From assembly GCF_018129995.1 (NCBI RefSeq), contig NZ_JAFCKS010000002.1, positions 1,116,001-1,180,000 on the forward strand: a stretch of DNA of 64,000 nt. The letters run 5' to 3'. Shown here piece by piece: positions 51,590-61,645 of this stretch. The DNA is from Bradyrhizobium sp. SZCCT0153. GTDB lineage: Bacteria > Pseudomonadota > Alphaproteobacteria > Rhizobiales > Xanthobacteraceae. Within the stretch, counting starts at the first letter, position 1, and each line of letters opens with the position of its first letter. The translations under genes and the position numbers were made by a program. The notes under the pieces were generated by a model. That model was not told the origin of the DNA and did not search any database. It saw only the letters and a list, made by a program, of their open reading frames with translations.

Positions 51590-52983
51590 CCACCGTCGGT
51601 ATTCGCGGCACGTTCTTCGACTTCGTCGACGATCCCTGGAAGCACGTCGGCAACGAGCAGGCCGCCGCACGCTTTCACCAGGACGGTCTCATGGTCGTCA
51701 CCGACGGAATCATTAAGGCGTTCGGTCCCTACGAGACGATCGCGGCCGCACATCCCGGCGTCCAGATCAGCCACATCAAGGACCGCATCATCGTCCCGGG
51801 CTTCATCGACGGTCACATCCATCTGCCGCAAACGCGCGTGCTCGGCGCCTATGGCGAGCAGCTGCTGCCGTGGCTCCAGATGTGGGTCTACCCGGAAGAG
51901 ATGAAATACAAAGACCGCAACTACGCGCGCGAGGGCGTGAAGCGCTTTCTCGACACGCTGCTCGCCTCCGGCACCACCACGTGCCAGGCCTTCACCAGCT
52001 CCTCACCGGTTTCGACCGAGGAGCTGTTCGACGAAGCAGCCCGCCGCAACATGCGCGTGATCGCCGGCCTCACCGGCATCGATCGCAACGCGCCGGCCGA
52101 CTATGTCGATACGCCCGAGAATTTCTATCGCGACAGCAAGCGGCTGATCGCGCAGTACCACAACAAGGGTCGGAACCTCTACGCCATCACGCCGCGCTTC
52201 GCCTTCGGCGCCTCGCCGGAGCTGCTCAAGGTGTGCCAGCGCCTCAAGCACGAGCATCCGGACTGCTGGGTCAACACCCACATTTCCGAGAATCCGGCCG
52301 AATGCAGCGGCGTGCTGGTCGAGCATCCGGATTGCCGGGACTATCTCGGCGTCTACGAGAAGTTCGACCTGGTCGGTCCGAAATTCTCCGGCGGCCACGG
52401 CGTCTATCTCTCGAACAACGAGTTTCGCCGCATGTCGAAGAAGGGCGCGGCGGTGGTGTTCTGCCCGTGCTCGAACCTGTTCCTCGGCAGCGGCCTGTTT
52501 CGCCTCGGCCGCGCCACCGATCCGGAGCACCGCGTGAAGATGTCGTTCGGCACCGACGTGGGCGGCGGCAACCGCTTCTCGATGATCTCCGTGCTCGACG
52601 ACGCCTACAAGGTCGGCATGTGCAACAACACGCTGCTCGACGGCAGCATCGACCCGACGCGAAAGGATCTCGCCGAGGCCGAACGCAACAAGCTCTCGCC
52701 CTATCGCGGCTTCTGGTCGATCACGCTCGGCGGCGCCGAGGGGCTCTACATCGACGACAAGCTCGGCAATTTCGAGCCCGGCAAGGAGGCCGATTTCGTC
52801 GCGCTCGATCCGAACGGCGGGCAAGCCGCGCAAGCGTGGCACCAGTCGCTGATCGCCGACGGCAATGGGCCGCGCACGATGGACGAGGCCGCGAGCATGC
52901 TGTTCGCCGTCATGATGGTCGGCGACGACCGCTGCGTCGACGAGACCTGGGTGATGGGCAAGCGTCTCTACAAGAAGAGCTGA
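51586..52983 (+). CDS. guaD: Guanine deaminase
   Basis: A 465-residue zinc enzyme converting guanine to xanthine and ammonia. Metal and active-site blocks are VPGFIDGHIHLPQ near residue 77, WVNTHISENPAEC with His and Glu, the SGGHGVYLS His and the FGTDVGGGNRFSM Asp. Length and spacing match GuaD. AAGGAA precedes the ATG, which overlaps the stop of the exporter gene. It links this operon to purine salvage or catabolism. Confidence 0.95.
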   Translation: MTTVGIRGTFFDFVDDPWKHVGNEQAAARFHQDGLMVVTDGIIKAFGPYETIAAAHPGVQISHIKDRIIVPGFIDGHIHLPQTRVLGAYGEQLLPWLQMWVYPEEMKYKDRNYAREGVKRFLDTLLASGTTTCQAFTSSSPVSTEELFDEAARRNMRVIAGLTGIDRNAPADYVDTPENFYRDSKRLIAQYHNKGRNLYAITPRFAFGASPELLKVCQRLKHEHPDCWVNTHISENPAECSGVLVEHPDCRDYLGVYEKFDLVGPKFSGGHGVYLSNNEFRRMSKKGAAVVFCPCSNLFLGSGLFRLGRATDPEHRVKMSFGTDVGGGNRFSMISVLDDAYKVGMCNNTLLDGSIDPTRKDLAEAERNKLSPYRGFWSITLGGAEGLYIDDKLGNFEPGKEADFVALDPNGGQAAQAWHQSLIADGNGPRTMDEAASMLFAVMMVGDDRCVDETWVMGKRLYKKS

Positions 52984-52997
52984 AGCGGACGGCCGCG

Positions 52998-53981
52998 ATG
53001 AGCGAATCTCCTGATACAGCCGGGCAGCCGGTCGCCCTCGTCATCCAGCGTCGCATCGCCGACGACGGTTTTGCCGCGTTCGCACGGTGGAACGGCGAGG
53101 TGGGCGAGGTGCTCAAGGCATGGCCCGGCTTCCTGGGGCAGGAGGTGGTGCCGCCGCAGCCGCCGGCGCATGTGGACTGGGTGACGATCCTGCGTTTCGC
53201 AAGCCCCGCCGCCGCACGCGCCTGGCTTCAGAGCGATGTGCGCGCCCGCCTGATTGCAGAGGTGCAGCGTTTCTTCGTCGGTTCGGAGGACGTCCACATC
53301 CTGCCCGACACCGGCGTCGCGCGCGACAGTGTGGTCTCCGCCGTCATCTCCTTCAAGGTCCCCGATGGACTCGAGGATGCCTTCCTCAAATGGCAGCTGC
53401 GCATCCAGGCCGCGGAGGCCGAGTTCAGGGGATTCCTGCGCCACAAGATCGAGCGGCCAATTCCGGGCCTGCACGACGAATGGATCATCATCCTGTCGTT
53501 CGACAGTGACGCCAACCTCAACGCGTGGCTCGACTCGCCGTTGCGGCAGACGCTGCTGAAGGAGGGCGCGCGCTTCAACGCCGGCATGAACGTGAAGCGG
53601 GCGAGCTACGGCTTCAATTTCTGGTTCCCGGCCGGCAAGGTCCAGGCGTCGGAGCAAGGACCCGGCCTGATCTGGAAGAGCAACCTCATCGTACTCCTGG
53701 TGCTCTATCCCGTGGTCTACCTCTGGGGCTATTTTGTCAGCGCGCCCTTGATCGACAGTCACGGCATGCCGGTCTGGTTGTCATTGTTCGTCGGCAATCT
53801 CGTCAGCACCCAGCTTCTCGGCTGGCTTTTGGTGCCCGCCGCCTTCAGGGCGCTCGGCTGGTGGATCAGGCCGAAGGCGGCGCTCGGACGCCAGATCGCG
53901 GGATACGCGCTGCTTGCCGCGCTCTACGCGGCGTCGATGGGCCTGTACGCGCTGCTCATCGCGTGGCATTGGGGGCGGTGA
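52998..53981 (+). CDS. Double ABM-domain protein with C-terminal membrane helices
   Basis: A 327-residue protein with two antibiotic-biosynthesis-monooxygenase (ABM) type ferredoxin-like domains. The first spans about residues 10-100 (FARWNGEVGEVLKAWPGFLGQEVV), the second about 110-205 (FLKWQLRIQAAEAEFRGFLRHKIE). Three hydrophobic helices follow after residue 225. The ATG at 52998 is chosen because the long open frame before it overlaps guaD in another frame. It follows guaD by 14 bases. The function is unknown; a membrane-tethered haem- or small-molecule-binding role is conceivable. Confidence 0.78.
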   Translation: MSESPDTAGQPVALVIQRRIADDGFAAFARWNGEVGEVLKAWPGFLGQEVVPPQPPAHVDWVTILRFASPAAARAWLQSDVRARLIAEVQRFFVGSEDVHILPDTGVARDSVVSAVISFKVPDGLEDAFLKWQLRIQAAEAEFRGFLRHKIERPIPGLHDEWIIILSFDSDANLNAWLDSPLRQTLLKEGARFNAGMNVKRASYGFNFWFPAGKVQASEQGPGLIWKSNLIVLLVLYPVVYLWGYFVSAPLIDSHGMPVWLSLFVGNLVSTQLLGWLLVPAAFRALGWWIRPKAALGRQIAGYALLAALYAASMGLYALLIAWHWGR

Positions 53982-54049
53982 GGCCGTCCACCGCTGCGGA
54001 CCGTTGAGGTGTCGTCGGGGGAAGCGGCGTTCGCTGGACACTGACGATC

Positions 54050-54955
54050 ATGTTCGCCCTGACATTTCTCGGGACCTCGGCAAGCGTTCCCTCAGCGGAG
54101 CGCAACCATCCGGCTCTCCTCGTGGAGGCCGCGGGCAAGCGCATCCTGGTTGATTGCGGCGAGGGCACGCAGCGCCAATTGCTGCGCAGTGGCGCCGGAT
54201 TTCGGCGGCTCGACCGCATCCTGCTGACGCACGCTCATCTCGATCACGTGCTCGGTATCCCCGGCCTCTTCTCGACACTGGGCTTGCGGCAGAACTCCGA
54301 CGCGATGACCATTCATGGCGGCCCGGGTACGCTCGACACCGTCGCCCGCATGCTCGCAGGCCTGTGGGGCGAGGGCAGGGCGCCGATCCCGGTGGCGTTC
54401 GCAGCGCTGACCGTAGGACAGGTCATCGACGCCGGAGACTTCACCATCGACTGCTTTCCGGTCCGCCATCGTGACACCGACAGTTTCGGCTTTTCCTTTC
54501 AAAGCACCTCGCGCCGCCATCTGTTGTCCGGTCGCCTCACGACCCTTGGTGTCCCCGACGGTCCCTTGCGCAGAGAACTGGCCGAAGGACGACCGGTCGT
54601 GATCGAAGGCGGCCGAACGATCAATCCGGAGGAGGTGCTGGGGCCGCCGAGCGGCGGCAGGAGGCTTGTGGTGATCGGCGACACCGAGACCACCGAGGGG
54701 CTGTCGCAATACGTCGCTGGCGCCGACTTGCTGGTGATCGAGGCGACGTTCCTCGATCGCGATGCGTCGACCGCGCGGGACTACGGCCATCTCACCGCAG
54801 CAGAAGCAGCCGCGTTTGCGGCCGCGAACAATGTCGGGCGGCTCGTGCTGACCCATATGTCGGGACGTTACGACGACAAAGAGATCCTGGCCGAAGCGGC
54901 AAGAATCTTTCCGAACACCCGGATCGCCGCCGACTTCGACCGCATCGTGATCTAG
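54050..54955 (+). CDS. rnz: Ribonuclease Z (metallo-beta-lactamase fold)
   Basis: A 301-residue endonuclease that cleaves the 3' trailer of tRNA precursors. The family opening LTFLGTSASVPSAERNHPALL, DCGEGTQRQLLRSG, the zinc motif THAHLDHVLGIPG, FPVRHRDTDSFGF and the late VLTHMSGRYDD are all visible, in the short bacterial form with its exosite loop near residue 160. A general MBL hydrolase is the alternative, but the EGTQRQL block is diagnostic. It is convergent with the IclR gene. Confidence 0.9.
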   Translation: MFALTFLGTSASVPSAERNHPALLVEAAGKRILVDCGEGTQRQLLRSGAGFRRLDRILLTHAHLDHVLGIPGLFSTLGLRQNSDAMTIHGGPGTLDTVARMLAGLWGEGRAPIPVAFAALTVGQVIDAGDFTIDCFPVRHRDTDSFGFSFQSTSRRHLLSGRLTTLGVPDGPLRRELAEGRPVVIEGGRTINPEEVLGPPSGGRRLVVIGDTETTEGLSQYVAGADLLVIEATFLDRDASTARDYGHLTAAEAAAFAAANNVGRLVLTHMSGRYDDKEILAEAARIFPNTRIAADFDRIVI

Positions 54956-54964
54956 TCGCTGCCC

Positions 54965-55786
54965 TCAGCCCGATAATCCCGACTTGATCGCAATATCCTG
55001 CACCTGGCGCGTCACCTGCATCAGTCGCGGCAGCGCCTGGTCGCGAAAGGCCGGCATGTCCATGCGCATCGCGTCGATGGTGACGCTCAACCCTCCGATC
55101 ACAACACCCTGGGCGTCGAAGATCGGCGTTGCCAGCGTACGCAAGCCGTAGGCGTTCTCGCCGTCGGAGACGGCGTGGCCCTTCTTCTTCACCTGATCGA
55201 GCCGGGCGAGCAAAGCATCAAGATCGGTCAGCGTTCGCTCGGACAATTTCACCCGAGGGCGCGCTTCCAGCCGTTCGATCTGCTCGTCCCGCGCAAGATG
55301 CGCCAGCATGACATGCCCGAGCGCAGCGCTGTAGGCGGGAATGCGCGTGCCCGGACGGCGATCCATCTTGTGACGGTCGAGACCCGCGCCGATGCGTGCG
55401 AGATAGACCACGTCGCCGCCATCGAGGATCCCGAGCGAGGCCGCATCGCCTACTTCGGGCACGAGGTCGCGCAGCAGCGGCTCGACGATCGGCCGCAACG
55501 AGCCGTGCGACAGCACGCTATAGCCGAGGTCGAGACAGGCAACCCCGAGGCGGAACCGGCGGCTTTGCGGAACGGACTGGACATAGCCGAGCTCGACCAG
55601 GGTCTGGATCAGCCGAAATGCCGTCCCGCGATCGAGATCGGCACGTGCGGCAATCTCACTCAGGGTCAGCTCGAAGGCCTCGCTGCTGAAACTCTTGAGC
55701 ACGGCGAAGGCCTTGCCGACCGAAGCGACGTAATTCTTGGCATTCTTCGGGCTAGCTTCAGATTTGTGCTTTGTGGCCTTGGCCAT
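54965..55786 (-). CDS. IclR-family transcriptional regulator
   Basis: A 273-residue regulator with an N-terminal winged helix (AFAVLKSFSSEAFELTLSEIAARADLDRGTAFRLIQTL split over residues about 25-65) and a GAF-like effector domain ending with VIGGLSVTIDAMRMDMPAF. It is divergent from the DHDPS-like gene that starts the acid-sugar operon, about 120 bases away, and is the likely regulator of that operon. The effector is expected to be a pathway acid. Confidence 0.92.
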   Translation of the reverse strand: MAKATKHKSEASPKNAKNYVASVGKAFAVLKSFSSEAFELTLSEIAARADLDRGTAFRLIQTLVELGYVQSVPQSRRFRLGVACLDLGYSVLSHGSLRPIVEPLLRDLVPEVGDAASLGILDGGDVVYLARIGAGLDRHKMDRRPGTRIPAYSAALGHVMLAHLARDEQIERLEARPRVKLSERTLTDLDALLARLDQVKKKGHAVSDGENAYGLRTLATPIFDAQGVVIGGLSVTIDAMRMDMPAFRDQALPRLMQVTRQVQDIAIKSGLSG

Positions 55787-55909
55787 GCTCGAATGCCCCG
55801 CCAGGGTAGCCGTCGCCCTTGACGTGGCGGCGAGCTGATTTTACGACAGGCCAAGCCAATAACAAATGTTCGCATTCCGAACAACATCGATTTGACGATC
55901 GGAGGAAGT

Positions 55910-56833
55910 TTGTCGACATCATCGCTGCACCCTCATGGCGTCTTCTCCGCCGCGCTGACGCCGCTCGACGCTGAGCTCGCCCCCGATCATGCTCGCTTCG
56001 TCGCGCATTGCCGCTATCTGCTGGACGAAGGCTGCGACGGCATCGCGCTGCTCGGCACGACCGGTGAGGCGAACTCCTTTTCGGCCACCGAGCGCACCGC
56101 ACTGCTCGAGGCGGTGGTCGCCGCCGGCATCGCGCCGCAGCGGCTGCTGCCCGGCACCGGCGTCGCCGCGCTCAGCGAGACCATTGCGCTGACGCGCCAC
56201 GCGCTCTCGGTCGGCGTCGAGACCGTCGTCATGCTGCCGCCGTTCTACTACAAGGGCGTTACCGACGACGGCATCTTCGCCTCCTACAGCGAAGTCGTGC
56301 AGCGCATCGGCGATGCCAGGCTCAAAGTCGTGCTCTATCACATCCCGCAGATGTCGGCGCAGCCGATCTCGCATGCGCTGATCGAGCGGCTGCGCGCGGC
56401 TTATCCGTCCACCTTCACCGGCATCAAGGACTCCTCCGGCGACTTCGTCAACATGACCGCGATGGTCGAACGCTTCCCGGGCTTTGCGGTCCTGGTCGGC
56501 GCCGATCCGCTGCTGCTGCCGCTGCTGCGCAAGGGCGGCGCGGGCTGCATCACCGCGACCTCCAATCTCGTCGCGCGCGACCTTGCCCATGTCTACGGGC
56601 ATTTTGGCGATAGCGACGACGACTCGGCGCTCAAGGCGGCGCAGGCGCGCATCGTCAAAGCGCGCGAACTGGTCTCGCGCTTCCCGCAGATGGCCTCGCT
56701 GAAGGCGCTGGTGGCCGATCGCACCGGCCACGCCGGTTGGCAGCGCCTGCGGCCGCCGCTGGAGTCCTTGCCGCCTGCCGAGGCGAAGGAGCTGCTCGCG
56801 GATGCGGCTGCATTCGCTGCCGTTGCCGTCTAG
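55910..56833 (+). CDS. Dihydrodipicolinate-synthase-family aldolase/dehydratase
   Basis: A 307-residue class I aldolase-fold enzyme. The Schiff-base Lys is in FTGIKDSSGDF and the catalytic Tyr in VVLYHIPQM, with GTTGEANSFSATER in place of the DapA substrate loop. It is not the housekeeping DapA; its place in a sugar-acid operon suggests a 2-keto-acid aldolase or dehydratase. No ATG fits: GGAGGA stands just before a TTG at 55910, which I take as start; TTG 55892 is an alternative. Confidence 0.88.
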   Translation: MSTSSLHPHGVFSAALTPLDAELAPDHARFVAHCRYLLDEGCDGIALLGTTGEANSFSATERTALLEAVVAAGIAPQRLLPGTGVAALSETIALTRHALSVGVETVVMLPPFYYKGVTDDGIFASYSEVVQRIGDARLKVVLYHIPQMSAQPISHALIERLRAAYPSTFTGIKDSSGDFVNMTAMVERFPGFAVLVGADPLLLPLLRKGGAGCITATSNLVARDLAHVYGHFGDSDDDSALKAAQARIVKARELVSRFPQMASLKALVADRTGHAGWQRLRPPLESLPPAEAKELLADAAAFAAVAV

Positions 56834-56860
56834 GCTTGGCACGGGCGACGAGGCGATCCG

Positions 56861-58300
56861 ATGTTCGACCCTTTCCATGATGCGTTGAGCGGGCTCGCTG
56901 CGATCGTTGGCGACAAGCACGTCATCGCATCCGGGCCCGACCAGGAGCCCTATGTGGTGGACTGGCGCGGGCGGTATCACGGCCGTGCCGTCGCGGTGGT
57001 GAAGCCCGGCTCGACCGCCGAGGTTGCTTCCGTCGTCAAATACTGCGCCGGGAAAGGACTTACGATCGTGCCGCAAGGCGGCAACACCGGGATGTGCGGG
57101 GCCGCGACTCCGGACGATCGTGCGGGCAATGTCGTGATCCGGCTCGATCGCATGCGAACCGTGCGCGACGTCAGCCCGCTCGCCAACACGATTACCGTGG
57201 AGGCTGGCTGTATTCTCGCCGAGGTGCAGAATGCGGCCCGGGCCGTCGATCGTCACTTCCCCTTGAGCCTGGGTGCCGAGGGCTCCTGCCAGATCGGCGG
57301 CAACATCTCGACCAATGCAGGGGGCACGGCCGTGCTGCGCTACGGGCCGACGCGCGATCTTGTGCTCGGGCTGGAGGTCGTGCTGCCCGACGGGCGTGTC
57401 TTCGATGGCCTGCGCGCGTTGCGCAAGGACAATACCGGATATGCGCTCAAGCAGCTCTTTATCGGTGCGGAGGGCACGCTCGGCATCGTCACCGCGGCAG
57501 TGCTGAAACTGTTCGCGCCGCCGCGCAGCTCGGCTCTGGCGCTCTTGAAATTGCAGGGCGTCGAGCAGGCGCTCGAGATCATGCAACGCCTGCGCGGTGC
57601 AGTCGGCGACCGGCTTGGCAGCCTCGAGATCATGTCGCGGTCGCAGATTGAGGCGATCGCGCAGACCGTGCCTGATGTCACGATCCCGTTCGAGCTGACG
57701 ACGCCGTGGTATCTGATCGTCGAGCTGACCGACACGCTCGCGGGCGTCGACCTCGACGAGCTGCTTGCTGCGGCGCTGGCGGAGGCGATGGATGCAGGGC
57801 TTGCCGATGACGTCATTCTCGCGTCCAACCTTGCGCAGGCGAAGGCGATCTGGGCGGTCAGGCACAGCGTGTCCGAGGGCAACAAGCGCAGCGGCTATGT
57901 CGTCTCGCACGACAGCGTGGTGCCGCTGGAGCGTCAGGCGGCCTTCGTCACCAAGGTCGATGCGAGGATCAAGGCCGCCGTGCCGCATGCGCGCGTCGTC
58001 ATGCACGGCCATATCGGCGACGGCAACATCCACGTGATCGCCCTGGTCGACCGCGCATACTGCCAGGATCCCGGCACCACGGCCGCGCTGGTGGCGCAGA
58101 TCAACGAGATCGTCGACGACGAGACCGCGGCACAGGGTGGGGCGATCAGTGCCGAACATGGCATCGGGATCACCAATCGTGGCCGGCTTGCCCGCGTTGC
58201 CGATTCGCTCGATATCGAGCTGATGCGCGGCATCAAGCAACTGCTTGATCCCGACGGCCTGATGAATCCCGGCAAGATTTTTGGCGCGGGAGCGGCATGA
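56861..58300 (+). CDS. FAD-linked D-2-hydroxyacid dehydrogenase (GlcD/D2HGDH-like)
   Basis: A 479-residue flavoprotein of the VAO/PCMH fold that oxidises a D-2-hydroxyacid to a 2-oxoacid. FAD binding is visible in LTIVPQGGNTGMCGAATPDD and GNISTNAGGTAVLRYG, and the C-terminal cap in MHGHIGDGNIHV and AEHGIG. It follows the DHDPS-like gene by 27 bases and overlaps the kinase gene by ATGA. The substrate is probably an aldonate-type hydroxyacid produced or used in this operon. Confidence 0.91.
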   Translation: MFDPFHDALSGLAAIVGDKHVIASGPDQEPYVVDWRGRYHGRAVAVVKPGSTAEVASVVKYCAGKGLTIVPQGGNTGMCGAATPDDRAGNVVIRLDRMRTVRDVSPLANTITVEAGCILAEVQNAARAVDRHFPLSLGAEGSCQIGGNISTNAGGTAVLRYGPTRDLVLGLEVVLPDGRVFDGLRALRKDNTGYALKQLFIGAEGTLGIVTAAVLKLFAPPRSSALALLKLQGVEQALEIMQRLRGAVGDRLGSLEIMSRSQIEAIAQTVPDVTIPFELTTPWYLIVELTDTLAGVDLDELLAAALAEAMDAGLADDVILASNLAQAKAIWAVRHSVSEGNKRSGYVVSHDSVVPLERQAAFVTKVDARIKAAVPHARVVMHGHIGDGNIHVIALVDRAYCQDPGTTAALVAQINEIVDDETAAQGGAISAEHGIGITNRGRLARVADSLDIELMRGIKQLLDPDGLMNPGKIFGAGAA

Positions 58301-59405
58301 CGATGACGAGCGTCCGCCTGCTTGCCGACGATCTCACCGGTGCGCTTGACACCGCTGCGGAGTTCGTCGGCCTGTGCGGACCGTTCAACGTCACCTGGCC
58401 GGAAGCGTCAGCACCGCTGGATTCCGGGAGTCTCGCGATCGACAGCGGCAGCCGCGAGCGGTCGAAGGCCGAGAGCATCGAGATCGTCGGACGGCTTGCG
58501 CCGCTGCTTCAGAGCGGAACGATCGCCTACAAGAAGGTCGACAGCCTGCTTCGTGGCGCGTGGGCGGCCGAGCTTGGCGCCTGCCTGCGTAGCCGCCATT
58601 GGACCTCGTGCGTGGTCGCGCCGGCCTTCGACTATCAGGGGCGCCGCACCGTGGGTGGCCAGCAATTTGCGCGTACGGTGCAAGGCGATTGGCATCGTGT
58701 CGGCGACAATCTCCTGACCCAAATGCAACGCGAGGGCATCGAAGCGCGGCAGGGCGCGGCCGATACGCTGTCGCAAGGCGGCGTTCAGGTCTTTGATGCC
58801 GAGAGCGATATTGACCTCGATCGTGTCGTCGAAATCGGACGGCGCATGCCCGGGCCCGTACTGTGGTGCGGCAGCGGCGGGTTGGCCGGGGCGCTCGCCC
58901 GCAGCCATCGCGCCGATTCGCCGGACCATCTGAAGCTGCCGGTGCTGGGGCTGTTCGGCTCAGACCAAGCGACTACCGCAGCGCAGCTTGCGGCATGTGG
59001 GGGCGCCACCGTCGCGCTCACTGAAGGTGAGGGCGCAGCGCGGGTCCGGCGCAAGCTGGCCGCCGACCGCGTGGCGCTGGTCGAATTCTCTCTTCCCAAT
59101 GGCCTGACCCGCGCCGAGGCGGCGCGGCGGATCGCGCGTGAAATGACGGCCCTGATTGCGGCACTTGAACCGCCGGGCACGCTGATCGTTGCCGGTGGAG
59201 AGACCTTGAAGGCCGCATGCGTCGCTCTCGGCGCGCAGGCGCTGCAGGTGACAGGACGTATCGTGCCGGGATTGCCGCGCTCGATCCTGCGGGGCGGCCG
59301 CTGGGCCGGCGTCGATGTCGTTTCGAAATCCGGCGCATTCGGCACCAGCGAGCTCTGGCGCGATCTGCTCCGGACCAATCATTTGCTCAACATGGAAGGT
59401 CCGAC

Positions 59406-59409
<4 letters not shown>
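58297..59409 (+). CDS. Four-carbon acid sugar kinase (DUF1537 family)
   Basis: A 370-residue kinase that phosphorylates D-threonate, D-erythronate or 3-oxo-tetronates, as established for DUF1537 enzymes such as DtnK and OtnK. Motifs are LLADDLTGALDTAAEF at the N-terminus, AYKKVDSLLRGAW near residue 75 and the nucleotide-site region LIVAGGETLKA near residue 290. ATGA overlaps connect it to both the dehydrogenase upstream and PdxA2 downstream. The adjacent PdxA2-type gene favours the D-threonate/D-erythronate branch over OtnK partners, which are different. Confidence 0.9.
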
Positions 59410-60440
<1,031 letters not shown>

Positions 60441-60456
60441 CGAGATCGAGCGCACG

Positions 60457-61587
60457 ATGACCAACGCCTTCACGCCCATCGAAATCCTTCGCCCCACCGT
60501 CCTCGAGTTCGGCTGCGGCACGATCACCGCAGCGGTGCGCTTCGCCGAGCGCATCGGCGCCAAGCGGCCGCTGGTGATCTCCGACCCGTTCAATGCACGC
60601 CGCGTCGACACGCTGGCGCTGCCGGGCGCAGTGAAGCTGTTCGGTGAGGTCAAGCCGGAACCCGACCTGCCCAATCTCGAAAAGGCCGTGGCGATGGCGC
60701 GCGAGGTCAAACCCGATCTCGTGATCGGCTTCGGCGGCGGCAGCGCGATGGATCTCGCCAAGCTGGTTGCCGTTCTCTGTACATCGGATGTGGCGTTTGC
60801 CGACATCGTCGGTCCCGAGAAGGTGGCCGGCCGCAGCGTCGCGCTGATGCAGATCCCGACCACGTCGGGCACCGGCAGCGAGGCCGGCACCCGCGCGCTC
60901 GTCACCGATCCCGTCAGCCAGAACAAGCAGGCGGTGCAGAGCCGCTTCATGCTGGCTGATATTGCCATCGTCGATCCGGACCTGACGATGACCGTGCCGA
61001 AGGAGGTCACCGCGGCCACCGGTGTCGACGCGCTGGCGCATTGCGTCGAGGCCTATACCAGTCGCAAGGCGCATCCGGTGATCGATCTCTATGCGCTCGA
61101 AGGCGCGCGGCTGGTCGGGCAATATCTCGGGCGCGCGGTGGCCGACGGCGGCGACCGCGAGGCGCGCGCCGGTCTGGCGCTGGCCTCGCTCTATGGCGGC
61201 TATTGCCTCGGGCCGGTGAACACGACCGCCGGCCACGCGGTGGCCTACCCGCTCGGCACGCGCCATCATGTGGCGCACGGGCTCGCCTGCGCGGTGATCT
61301 TCCCGCACACGCTGGCCTTCAACATGCCGGCGGTCGAAGCGAAGACGGCGGCGGTACTGGCGGCACTCGGCCTGCCGGCGCATGACGACGCAAAGCCTGC
61401 GTTCGAGGCGACCTATGAGTTCTGCAAGAATCTCGGCATCGAGATGCGGCTGTCCGCGCTCGGCGTTCCCAAGAATGATCTCGGCGTGATGGCCGACGAG
61501 GCGCACGCCATTCGGCGTCTGCTCGACAACAATCCGCGCGACCTCGGGCGGGACGCGATCCTGAACATGTACGAGGTCGCGTTCTAG
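60457..61587 (+). CDS. Iron-containing alcohol dehydrogenase family protein
   Basis: A 376-residue group III alcohol dehydrogenase. NAD-binding GFGGGSAMDLAKL is near residue 90, PTTSGTGSEAGTRALV near 135, and metal-site residues appear in ATGVDALAHCVEAY and NTTAGHAVAYPLGTRHHVAHG. The ATG at 60457 lies 16 bases after PdxA2. It may oxidise or reduce an aldehyde or hydroxyacid intermediate; maleylacetate-reductase or hydroxyacid-oxoacid transhydrogenase activities are other options. Confidence 0.9.
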   Translation: MTNAFTPIEILRPTVLEFGCGTITAAVRFAERIGAKRPLVISDPFNARRVDTLALPGAVKLFGEVKPEPDLPNLEKAVAMAREVKPDLVIGFGGGSAMDLAKLVAVLCTSDVAFADIVGPEKVAGRSVALMQIPTTSGTGSEAGTRALVTDPVSQNKQAVQSRFMLADIAIVDPDLTMTVPKEVTAATGVDALAHCVEAYTSRKAHPVIDLYALEGARLVGQYLGRAVADGGDREARAGLALASLYGGYCLGPVNTTAGHAVAYPLGTRHHVAHGLACAVIFPHTLAFNMPAVEAKTAAVLAALGLPAHDDAKPAFEATYEFCKNLGIEMRLSALGVPKNDLGVMADEAHAIRRLLDNNPRDLGRDAILNMYEVAF

Positions 61588-61590
61588 CGG

Positions 61591-61612
61591 TGGCTGCCGC
61601 GCGCGGCAGCCA
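61591..61612. terminator. Perfect 22-bp palindrome between alcohol dehydrogenase and binding-protein genes
   Basis: TGGCTGCCGCG is followed directly by its complement CGCGGCAGCCA, 4 bases after the dehydrogenase stop. The RNA hairpin would be stable, but lacks a T-run. Placed before a TctC-type gene in the same operon, it may set the expression ratio by partial termination or by protecting mRNA ends. Confidence 0.55.
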
Positions 61613-61645
61613 ACCAATAACAGAATGACAACAGAGGAAACTTCG

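Noticed and set aside
51870..52997. Long upstream extension of the double-ABM gene
   Set aside because: It overlaps guaD in another frame; the ATG at 52998 begins at the first ABM domain.
55919..58240. 773-codon open frame on the minus strand
   Set aside because: Antisense to the DHDPS-like and FAD dehydrogenase genes; composition is low-complexity and no family is recognisable.
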